A stretch of 8,458 nt of DNA from Synergistales bacterium (GTDB lineage Bacteria > Synergistota > Synergistia > Synergistales > 79-D21). The stretch's first letter is position 1; each line of letters starts with the position of its first letter. The notes under the pieces are model-generated. The model saw only the letters and a program-made list of their open reading frames with translations. It ran no database searches and was not told where the DNA came from. Where the stretch lies: NCBI GenBank assembly GCA_015657435.1, contig JADLKH010000001.1, forward strand, positions 165,654 to 174,111, read 5' to 3'. Shown here piece after piece: positions 1 to 4,364 of this stretch. Made by a program: the position numbers and the translations under genes.

Positions 1-210
1 CGTGAACAGGATCTCCCGCGGTTCGGCGTTGATCAGTCTCGCCACGCTTGACCGAGCCTCTTCGACCGAAGCCCGGACTTCCCGGCCCCACGCATGGACG
101 CTGTTGGGGTTGCCGTATTTTTCGGAGAAGAAGGGAAGCATCCTCTCCAAAACCGACCCATCGACAAATGTCGTCGCCGAATGATCCATATAGACCTTTC
201 TCGGACTCAA
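1..210 (-). CDS. nifS: Cysteine desulfurase (NifS/IscS family), N-terminal part
   Basis: PLP-dependent enzyme that takes sulfur from L-cysteine, giving alanine and an enzyme persulfide for Fe-S cluster, tRNA thiolation or other sulfur uses. Only the first 70 residues are in the window; the gene continues past the left edge. Visible family features are YMDHSATT at residues 7-14, the PLP-enzyme N-terminal strand, GNPNSVHAWGREVR in the middle, and ARLINAEPREILFT at the edge, just before where the family has SGGTEA. I chose the TTG at 210-208 because AGGTG lies 7 bases upstream, an in-frame TGA precedes it closely, and it restores the usual few residues before the DHSATT motif. An ATG at 189-187 would start inside the motif. 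The PLP lysine and catalytic cysteine lie outside the window, so activity cannot be judged. IscS versus NifS is not resolved. Confidence 0.9.
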   Translation of the reverse strand, partial: MSPRKVYMDHSATTFVDGSVLERMLPFFSEKYGNPNSVHAWGREVRASVEEARSSVARLINAEPREILFT

Positions 211-232
211 GCCCTTTCACCTCTTCAGCAGG

Positions 233-250
233 AATTAGGGTTGCCTAATT
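233..250. promoter_or_regulatory. Palindrome upstream of nifS, possible operator
   Basis: AATTAGG and CCTAATT form a perfect 7-base dyad around a 4-base centre, 23 bases upstream of the nifS TTG start. Its A+T-rich arms stand out in a GC-rich region. Iron-sulfur genes of this kind are often controlled by Rrf2/IscR-type repressors that bind palindromes over the promoter, so an operator is plausible. No convincing -35/-10 pair was found around it, and no regulator gene is in the window. Confidence 0.35.
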
Positions 251-285
251 TATGGCTCCATCCTAACAACCCGGGGCGATAACGT

Positions 286-321
286 CAAGTGGGGAAAGCC
301 CATACGGGCTTTCCCCACTTG
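286..321 (-). terminator. Strong hairpin between CoA-binding gene and nifS
   Basis: A perfect 16-bp stem (arm CAAGTGGGGAAAGCCC at 286-301, complement at 306-321) has a 4-base loop. It begins 13 bases past the stop codon of the CoA-binding gene on the minus strand, so a role in ending or protecting that transcript is likely. No T tract follows the stem on either strand, so it is not a standard intrinsic terminator. An RNA-stabilising or processing hairpin is equally possible. Confidence 0.5.
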
Positions 322-333
322 CAGGGGCCGCGA

Positions 334-756
334 CTAATCCCTGGCTGCGCAGTCCGTTCGGTGGGTCATCATCAGGCAGGCTCCCGATACAACGGTGAAC
401 CCGTCGTTTCGAAGCTCGTCCTCGGCCTCTCCGTTCTCGGCTCCGGGTTGCATCCAGACCACGGGCCTGTAGGAAAGCTTACGGAGATCCTGCAAAACGG
501 CTCCCTGGTTCTTCCCCGCCAGAAAGAGAGCGACAACATCCACCTTCCCCGGCAACTCGGTCAGGCCTGCAGTGCATTCCATACCGAGCACCTTTTCCCC
601 CGCGTAGGCCGGATTTACGGGGAAAAGAGTGAACCCGCAATCCGCAAGATAGGCCATCACCCCGGATACCGGCCGTCCCGGACTCGGCGAAGCCCCGACC
701 ACCGCAATGACGGAAGGATGGCAAACATAGGTCTGTATCACCTTTTCCCGGTTCAT
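334..756 (-). CDS. CoA-binding domain protein (CoA_binding_2, YccU-like)
   Basis: A 140-residue single-domain Rossmann protein of the CoA_binding_2 family, related to the N-terminal CoA-binding module of acyl-CoA synthetases (NDP-forming) and succinyl-CoA synthetase alpha. Visible motifs are IAVVGAS at 17-23 (nucleotide-binding loop), FPVNPA at 45-50, KVDVVALFL at 71-79, VVWMQPGA at 99-106, and a C-terminal FTVVSGACLMMTH with Cys127, where the family usually has a conserved Cys. Length and layout are normal for stand-alone members, whose physiological role is mostly unknown. There are two in-frame ATGs. The one at 756 is preferred because GGAGG lies 8 bases upstream; the ATG at 762 sits only two bases from it. 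The gene lies downstream of a terminator-like hairpin and upstream of nifS, on the same strand. Cytoplasmic. Confidence 0.88.
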   Translation of the reverse strand: MNREKVIQTYVCHPSVIAVVGASPSPGRPVSGVMAYLADCGFTLFPVNPAYAGEKVLGMECTAGLTELPGKVDVVALFLAGKNQGAVLQDLRKLSYRPVVWMQPGAENGEAEDELRNDGFTVVSGACLMMTHRTDCAARD

Positions 757-776
757 GCGCATTTCCTCCCGTTAGA

Positions 777-799
777 GTAAAGAAGGCCTCCACGAGGCC
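777..799 (-). terminator. Intrinsic terminator after the frameshifted exported-protein gene
   Basis: On the minus strand GGCCTC, loop GTG, GAGGCC is followed by TTCTTTACT. It lies 12 bases past the TGA at 814-812 of the upstream gene and just before the ribosome binding site of the CoA-binding gene. The stem is short but all GC-rich, and the T tract is interrupted. Confidence 0.6.
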
Positions 800-811
800 G
801 CCCCCTCAATT

Positions 812-1209
812 TCAGGTTCCCGCAATTCCAAAAAACGGCAGAACCTTTACGGTCCCGGGCATCCTTGCGGCCTTCGCCGACAGTTTCACGGACGCGCTCT
901 CCCCGGTCGGATCCGCTTTAGTGCGCTTCTGGCTACCCCGGATTCGTATTCCTTGTCTCCGCCGTCCAAAAGCGAAACCGCAATTCCGGGGTCCAGGACA
1001 TCCCTCGCCGAAACATTCAGGACTTCGCCTTCGAGCTGGAACAATCCGGTTTTTGGGCTGAAGGTCCAGGCGAATCTCGTGATCGCGAGCGGAACATCCG
1101 GATCGACGGCGCATGCCGCAAGGCCGAGGGACGGAAAGGCAAGAAACAGGCACAACGGCATGGCGAGGATCGCGGCGAAACCGATCTTTCTCAAAAACGG
1201 GCCGGGCAT
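812..1209 (-). pseudogene. Small exported beta-sandwich-like protein, frameshifted
   Basis: The reading frame starts at ATG 1209, with GGAGGAG closely upstream, and begins MPGPFLRKIGFAAILAMP, a clear signal peptide. The peptide ends in LAAC (Cys32), a lipobox-like sequence, so it could be a lipoprotein or a Sec-exported protein. The mature part, with FAWTFSPKTGLFQLEGEVLNVSA and then a VSLLDGG segment, resembles small FxLYD-type beta-sandwich domains of extracytoplasmic proteins; this is a pattern resemblance, not a firm family call. In this frame the protein ends at 886 in an unlikely tail (RPGRARP). One extra G in the run at 904-901 would join RPG to ESASVKLSAKAARMPGTVKVLPFF and extend to TGA 812, giving a coherent domain of about 132 residues. 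The cause is either a true one-base deletion or a homopolymer sequencing error. No function is assigned. A weak minus-strand -10 (TAAAAT, 1251-1246) lies upstream. Confidence 0.6.
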
Positions 1210-1264
1210 CGGCTCTCCTCCTTCCTTTAGCAGCATCCTGCGGTTATTTTATCGCATCCGGGCG

Positions 1265-1293
1265 TCGCGAACTCCCGAAGGCGATGGTATAAT
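1265..1293 (+). promoter_or_regulatory. Promoter of tRNA-Ser
   Basis: A perfect TATAAT at 1288-1293 ends 10 bases before the tRNA 5' end. The hexamer TCGCGA at 1265-1270 lies 17 bases upstream and is a weak -35. The -10 and its position fit transcription starting just before the tRNA. Confidence 0.6.
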
Positions 1294-1303
1294 TCCCTCT
1301 TGC

Positions 1304-1391
1304 GGAGGGCTGGCCGAGTGGTCGATGGCGGCTGACTTGAAATCAGTTGTGGGGTGACCCACCAGGGGTTCGAATCCTCTGCCCTCCGCCA
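1304..1391 (+). tRNA. tRNA-Ser (anticodon UGA)
   Basis: Class II tRNA of 88 bases with encoded CCA. The acceptor stem GGAGGGC (1304-1310) pairs fully with GCCCTCC (1381-1387); G1388 is the discriminator and CCA is at 1389-1391. The anticodon loop CTTGAAA gives anticodon TGA at 1338-1340, reading UCA codons. The long variable arm forms GTGGG/CCCAC, as expected for serine tRNAs, and the T arm has TTCGAAT in the loop. An integrase gene follows in the same direction about 180 bases downstream, so the 3' part of this tRNA is the likely attachment site of an integrated element. The tRNA itself is intact. Confidence 0.96.
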
Positions 1392-1401
1392 GATAACATT
1401 T

Positions 1402-1450
1402 TACCGTGATTCACAAAGGGACATAAAACCTTGGAATCACGGTATTTTTT
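1402..1450 (+). terminator. Terminator hairpin after tRNA-Ser
   Basis: Perfect 11-base arms TACCGTGATTC (1402-1412) and GAATCACGGTA (1434-1444) enclose a 21-base loop that has further weak pairing (CAAAGG/CCTTG). Six Ts follow at 1445-1450. It begins 10 bases after the tRNA CCA, so it probably ends the tRNA transcript. If the attachment site is the tRNA 3' end, this hairpin would have come with the integrated element. Confidence 0.7.
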
Positions 1451-1461
1451 ACCCTTTATAC

Positions 1462-1489
1462 TTTACAGGAGGCTACGGTTATCTATGGT
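1462..1489 (+). promoter_or_regulatory. Possible integrase promoter
   Basis: TTTACA (1462-1467) and TATGGT (1484-1489) with a 16-base spacer lie after the tRNA terminator and about 80 bases before the integrase start. Both hexamers are imperfect. Two copies of ACCGTATA (1504-1511 and 1538-1545) lie between this site and the gene and could be protein-binding sites. Confidence 0.35.
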
Positions 1490-1572
1490 AATATACAGTC
1501 TAGACCGTATAAAATACCGGATATCGCTACAAAAGTCACCGTATATGTGCAATATGAGTGGAGGTCTTGCAA

Positions 1573-2745
1573 ATGCCGCTTTCCGACGCTCGTATCAAAA
1601 AAATAGAAACTCGGGAAAAAGCCTACATGGTCCGTGACGACCGCGGACTCTATCTCGAGGTACAGCCCAATGGAGCTAAATACTGGAGGATCCGACTCTG
1701 GGAAAAGGGGAAGGAGATCCGAAGAAGCCTTGGGGTCTACCCTGAGGTATCCCTCGCCCAGGCTAGACAGAAGCGTGACGAGATCCGCGCGAAGGTCGCA
1801 GCCGGCGGAGCTCCCTTTGAAACACCGAAGAGGGTACCAACGCTCGAGGAAGTGACTAGGGAATGGCTCGACACGAAAGTTCTACCGATACGGGTGCCGC
1901 GGCATACCGAAACCATCGTTTCCAGATTGAACCGGTTCGTCCTCCCCTTCCTTGGAAGGCACCCCATTGACTCGATAAAACCCCATGAGCTTCTGGCTGT
2001 CCTCCGTCGAATCGAGGCCGGCGGTATCCACGAGACAGCCCACCGTGTCCTGCAGATATGTGGCCAGGTTTTCCGATACGGGGTGGCCACCGGACGGTGT
2101 CCAAGAGATATAGCGGCGGACCTCCGTGGAGCCTTGATCCCCGCTAAGAAAGACCACCATTCATCCATCACGGATCCCCGTGGCGTCGGAGGCCTCATGC
2201 GGGCCATCGACGACTATCAGGGCTCTTTCATCGTCAAGTGCGCGATGCAGCTTTCCGCTTTGACCTTCACCCGGCCTAGCGAGATCCGCAACGCAGAGTG
2301 GGCCGAGTTTGATATCGAAAAGGCTGAATGGAGGATCCCGGCTAATAAGATGAAAATGCGGCGGATACATGTCATCCCGCTCTCCCGTCAAGCAATTGCC
2401 GTCATCGAATCTCTGCGGCATCTGACGGGCACAGGACGGTATCTTTTCCCATCGGTAAGGTCAAATTCCCGGCCGATATCAGATGCAACCGTGGTGGCGG
2501 CTCTCAGGCGCATGGGGTTCGAGAAGGGAGAGATGACACACCACGGATTCCGCTCCATGGCTTCGACAATCCTAAACGAGAACAGCTGGCGGGCAGACGC
2601 AATCGAGCGCCAGCTGGCCCACGTCGAAGGGAACAGTGTACGGGCGGCCTACAATTACGCCGAGCATCTTGAGACGCGGCGAGAGATGATGCAGTGGTGG
2701 GCCGACTGGCTGGACAAGCAGAAGGGGTTAAATAAATCTTTTTAA
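1573..2745 (+). CDS. Tyrosine-type site-specific integrase (P4 / DUF4102 family)
   Basis: 390-residue tyrosine recombinase that would integrate and excise a mobile element at the neighbouring tRNA-Ser. The N-terminal DUF4102 arm-binding domain spans about 1-85 (LSDARIKKIE, GLYLEVQPNGAKYW, RSLGVYPEVSLAQAR), the core-binding SAM-like domain about 90-185, and the catalytic domain about 200-370. Visible catalytic residues are Arg234 (TRPSE), a Lys in the NKMKMRR hairpin (259-261), His324-x-x-Arg327 (HHGFR), His350 (QLAH) and the probable nucleophile Tyr360 (RAAYN). The tail HLETRREMMQWWADWLD is typical of the family, although most members have Tyr where this has His365. ATG 1573 was chosen because GGAGGT ends 7 bases upstream; a GTG at 1558 has no such site. 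The length is normal and all catalytic positions are present, so it may still be active, although the element beyond it looks decayed. Confidence 0.93.
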   Translation: MPLSDARIKKIETREKAYMVRDDRGLYLEVQPNGAKYWRIRLWEKGKEIRRSLGVYPEVSLAQARQKRDEIRAKVAAGGAPFETPKRVPTLEEVTREWLDTKVLPIRVPRHTETIVSRLNRFVLPFLGRHPIDSIKPHELLAVLRRIEAGGIHETAHRVLQICGQVFRYGVATGRCPRDIAADLRGALIPAKKDHHSSITDPRGVGGLMRAIDDYQGSFIVKCAMQLSALTFTRPSEIRNAEWAEFDIEKAEWRIPANKMKMRRIHVIPLSRQAIAVIESLRHLTGTGRYLFPSVRSNSRPISDATVVAALRRMGFEKGEMTHHGFRSMASTILNENSWRADAIERQLAHVEGNSVRAAYNYAEHLETRREMMQWWADWLDKQKGLNKSF

Positions 2746-2870
2746 ACATGACTACTAATTCCGTTTCATCTCTCCACGAAACACCGGGACTTCCGCCGGC
2801 GATTACTACCAACAACCACCACATCCAAGTTCGGCCCTGCCAGTACCGCAGCCCCGATTAAGTTTGTTCG
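2746..2870. other. Gene-free stretch after the integrase
   Basis: No ribosome binding site plus ORF or RNA structure could be supported here. A minus-strand frame reads LIGAAVLAGPNLDVVVVG, ending at a stop near 2766. It looks protein-like but matches nothing I recognise and could be the tail of a gene interrupted by the IS remnant. Confidence 0.4.
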
Positions 2871-2893
2871 GTAGTGTCCAGTATCTTTCGCAC
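2871..2893 (-). repeat. Probable terminal inverted repeat of the IS256-family remnant
   Basis: GTAGTGTCCAG at 2871-2881, followed by TATCTTTCGCAC, lies about 55-80 bases beyond the transposase stop codon. That is where the right-hand end of an IS256-family element is expected, and its GTGTCC start is common for such ends. No matching opposite end was found between 3299 and 3660, in agreement with a truncated element. Confidence 0.4.
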
Positions 2894-2947
2894 TTTCGTT
2901 TAGGTCAGGCAAACAACCCTCGAGTAGGGTGGTCCAATCTTCGTGGG

Positions 2948-3298
2948 CTACACGCTCATCGGCAGCTCCAGGGCCTTCTCCTCTTGGTCCCGCTCCATGG
3001 CGTAGAGGTGTTCCATGTCCACGTAGGCCCGGGTTCCCCACTTCGTGGAGGCGATATGCCGCAACCTTGCCGCCACCAACATAAGGGCCGATTGTCCGTC
3101 CGGGAAGTTTCCCACCACCCGGGTCCTTCTCCGGATTTCCCGGTTGATCCGCTCCAACGGGTTGTTCGTCCTCAACAACCGCCAGTGCTCCAGGGGAAAA
3201 ACGTAATAACTGAAGGTTCCCTCGGCACTGACCTGCCCCCGTTGTTTGTACCAGAAATAAAGTGAGTCCTTCAGCTCGCCGCTGGTTCCACTTCCCAC
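2948..3298 (-). pseudogene. IS256-family (Mutator) transposase, C-terminal remnant
   Basis: The frame encodes only the C-terminal part of a DDE transposase of the IS256/Mutator family. Diagnostic stretches are FSYYVFPLEHWRLLRTNNPLE, then NREIRRRTRVVGNFPDGQSA and LVAARLRHIASTKWG, ending with YVDMEHL; these are family-typical in order and spacing. Full-length family members are about 400 residues, so roughly the first three quarters, including the two catalytic Asp regions, is missing. The first 28 codons of the open frame (MGSGTSGELKDSLYFW onward) may still be element sequence, but no start signal is convincing. The fragment cannot transpose. It lies between the integrase and the broken cysE gene, all within one decayed mobile region. 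Confidence 0.88.
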
Positions 3299-3502
3299 CT
3301 CCCTTCACCTATAAATAGTAAGAACGAGTAACAGCAGATCAGGCAGGTGGTGAACATGGTGAACCTTTTAATACCCAAAGCTTCTAAGGCTTGAAATGAA
3401 AAAGATAGAATCTAAAGGAACTAGGTAAAAGAAGGTTCACCTCCTTCACCGGGTCAACCTGTCTTTTTCCACACCAGGTGAAAGGGAGCAAGTGAAGCTT
3501 GC
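3299..3502. other. A+T-richer gene-free stretch with short inverted repeats
   Basis: Base composition is clearly more A+T-rich than the flanks around 3305-3430, as in acquired DNA. GGTGAACC at 3358-3365 and GGTTCACC at 3434-3441 form an 8-base inverted pair, and several GGTGAA/TTCACC half-copies lie nearby (3351, 3447, 3477). No gene with a start signal and no known RNA fold was recognised. The missing left end of the IS256 element would be expected here but is absent. Confidence 0.4.
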
Positions 3503-3658
3503 CTAGCTGTCCACTGCACAATCCATATCAGGGATGAGAGAATCCGGCTTTAGGCCGATCCCCGAGTAGACGACTCCGTTTCTGGACTTGTCCTTCACGA
3601 CTCCGGGATCTGGCGTTCCCTCATTTCCGAGCCGAACTTGTTGGATGACATGGGGCTC
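3503..3658 (-). pseudogene. 51-codon open frame, C-terminal remnant of an unknown gene
   Basis: After an in-frame TGA at 3661-3659, the minus strand has an uninterrupted frame (EPHVIQQVRLGNEGT..., ending GLKPDSLIPDMDCAVDS) to TAG at 3505-3503. It has no start codon with a ribosome binding site and overlaps the spurious tail of the cysE fragment in another frame. Its composition looks protein-like, so it may be the 3' end of a gene joined to cysE by the deletion. I do not recognise the family; a chance open frame is possible. Confidence 0.25.
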
Positions 3659-3882
3659 TCATGCCTTGGTTCACACCAGCGGACGATAAGCCCGAGGAAC
3701 CGGGGCAGGACAGGAATCCGGAGGCGGCTATGCAGGAAGTGGATCAGCCGGTGCGCCGCCACGACCTGGAAGCCCGGTGTGCAGAGCACGATTTCGAAGA
3801 ACCCGCGAATCCCTCCCGGAATTGCGGGGTCCCTTTCCTTGACTGCCCTGAAATCCTCAACCAAAACGTTGCATGCGTTCAT
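3595..3882 (-). pseudogene. cysE: Serine O-acetyltransferase (EpsC/CysE type), truncated
   Basis: Serine acetyltransferase makes O-acetylserine from serine and acetyl-CoA, the first step of cysteine synthesis. The visible N-terminal helical domain matches the EpsC type: VEDFRAVKERDPA at 8-20, FFEIVLCTPGFQVVAAHRLI at 28-47, HFLHSRLRIPVLPRFLGLIVRW at 48-69. The family normally continues with a TGIEIHPGA-like stretch and the left-handed beta-helix that binds acetyl-CoA. Here the sequence changes abruptly after Trp69 (about 3676) into unrelated residues ending at TGA 3597-3595. The family is usually over 200 residues, so the catalytic half is gone and the product should be inactive. The start is ATG 3882, with GGAGGAGGGG 6 bases upstream. 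The gene is preceded by a complete attenuator leader, and the break point abuts the decayed mobile region. Confidence 0.82.
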
Positions 3883-3898
3883 GAGATACCCCTCCTCC

Positions 3899-3939
3899 AA
3901 AAACAAAACAATCGGGCTGCCCTTGCGGCCAGCCCGATT
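3899..3939 (-). terminator. Attenuator terminator before cysE
   Basis: On the minus strand AATCGGGCTG (3939-3930), a 10-base loop, and CAGCCCGATT (3919-3910) form a perfect 10-bp stem followed by GTTTTGTTTTT (3909-3899). It directly precedes the cysE ribosome binding site, so it can act only as a conditional terminator of the leader. The segment 3932-3924 can instead pair with upstream 3997-3989 (9 pairs, one G-U), a candidate antiterminator. Confidence 0.85.
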
Positions 3940-4035
3940 TTGATCTCAATACGGGTGTTCCCTTGTGGGAGGAACCGGTCTTTCAGCCCCGGCCGCAGCG
4001 AATGGTACCGCCGCGACCCGATGGGCCGCGGTGGA

Positions 4036-4089
4036 TCAGTTGACGATCCACCTACAACAACAGTTTTCACGAACGGACAGACGGGCCAT
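4036..4089 (-). CDS. Cys-tract leader peptide of the cysE attenuator
   Basis: A 17-residue ORF, MARLSVRENCCCRWIVN, starts at ATG 4089 and ends at TGA 4038-4036. GGGGAGGTG (4103-4095) lies 5 bases upstream, a near-perfect ribosome binding site on a transcript predicted to start only about 6 bases earlier. Codons 10-12 (4062-4054) are three consecutive TGT, and hairpin A begins just two bases downstream, inside codon 13. Runs of regulatory-amino-acid codons in a short leader are the hallmark of ribosome-mediated attenuation, as in trp, his and leu operons; polycysteine short ORFs acting as cysteine attenuators are known from mycobacteria. The downstream gene is (or was) a cysteine-synthesis gene, so codon run and target agree. 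The peptide itself probably has no function beyond being translated. Confidence 0.8.
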   Translation of the reverse strand: MARLSVRENCCCRWIVN

Positions 4090-4116
4090 GAAGGCACCTC
4101 CCCGAAAACTGGTCCG

Positions 4117-4145
4117 ATTATAAGTAAAGGGACGTCAGAATACAA
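4117..4145 (-). promoter_or_regulatory. Promoter of the cysE leader
   Basis: A perfect TATAAT on the minus strand (4122-4117) has TTGTAT (4145-4140) as a weak -35 with a 17-base spacer. Transcription would start near 4110, just ahead of the leader-peptide ribosome binding site. The promoter is intact although its gene is truncated. Confidence 0.65.
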
Positions 4146-4267
4146 GGGGTCCCGGGAGCTTCAGGAATATAAGGGGCTGTCTCATGCGCATCCACGCCGG
4201 AATTTCCCCCTGCTTGAAGGAAGGGATAACGAACTTTCAGTCCCAATTTTAAATCGTTTCAATATCC
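4146..4267. other. Divergent intergenic stretch between cysE and rhodanese promoters
   Basis: No gene is supported here. It separates two divergent promoters (minus-strand cysE leader, plus-strand operon). I saw no strong palindrome that would mark a shared operator. Confidence 0.5.
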
Positions 4268-4297
4268 TTGACAAGGGAAGCGGCTCTACTCTATCCT
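4268..4297 (+). promoter_or_regulatory. Promoter of the rhodanese-radical SAM operon
   Basis: Perfect TTGACA (4268-4273) and TATCCT (4292-4297) are separated by 18 bases. It points toward the operon that begins at 4677, which leaves an untranslated leader of about 370 bases. No better promoter was seen nearer to the first gene. Confidence 0.65.
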
Positions 4298-4343
4298 ATG
4301 GTTCGTTGAAAGTCGAAATGGCAACCGGAAGGAGGGCGTGAAG

Positions 4344-4364
4344 ATGACCCGACGATCCCTGTGA
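4344..4364 (+). CDS. Six-codon leader ORF (MTRRSL) in the operon leader
   Basis: ATG at 4344 has GGAGG (4331-4335) 8 bases upstream, an optimal spacing, and reads MTRRSL before TGA 4362-4364, with two consecutive CGA arginine codons. It lies about 40 bases into the predicted transcript, and a perfect dyad follows 10 bases after its stop. The ribosome binding site is strong enough that translation is likely, and position plus following hairpin suggest a regulatory leader ORF. Nothing links its codons to the sulfur and arsenic-type operon, and it could be fortuitous. Confidence 0.4.
   Translation: MTRRSL

Larger units (their letters stand above)
3883..4110 (-). promoter_or_regulatory. Cysteine-responsive transcription attenuator (cysE leader)
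   Basis: The leader runs from a predicted start near 4110 to the cysE ATG. In order it holds a ribosome binding site, the Cys-rich leader peptide, hairpin A (GGTGGATC 4052-4045 with GATCCACC 4037-4030), hairpin B (CCGCGGCCC 4031-4023 with GGGTCGCGG 4019-4011, one G-U), a third pairing C (4016-4010 with 3999-3993), a local stem (3975-3957) and the terminator. Inferred logic: a ribosome stalled on the Cys codons blocks A, lets B form, leaves 3997-3989 free to capture the terminator arm, and transcription continues. A ribosome reaching the stop codon covers the 5' arm of B, C forms, and the terminator folds. The pairings are seen; the switching is inferred. A T-box is not supported. Confidence 0.7.

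Noticed and set aside
289..780. 163-codon plus-strand frame
   Set aside because: It is antisense to the CoA-binding gene, whose family motifs are clear, and has no ribosome binding site.
2766..3308. 180-codon minus-strand frame covering the IS256 remnant
   Set aside because: The IS256 transposase motifs are in a different frame, so this is largely a shadow. Only its last 31 codons lie outside the element and they are unidentified.
4000..4012. GGTACC core with T-box-like flanks (TGGTACCGC on plus, GGCGGTACC on minus) in the cysE leader
   Set aside because: The minus strand lacks the UGGNACCGCG consensus and stem I features, and on the plus strand no terminator or gene follows properly. The Cys-run leader ORF explains the region better.
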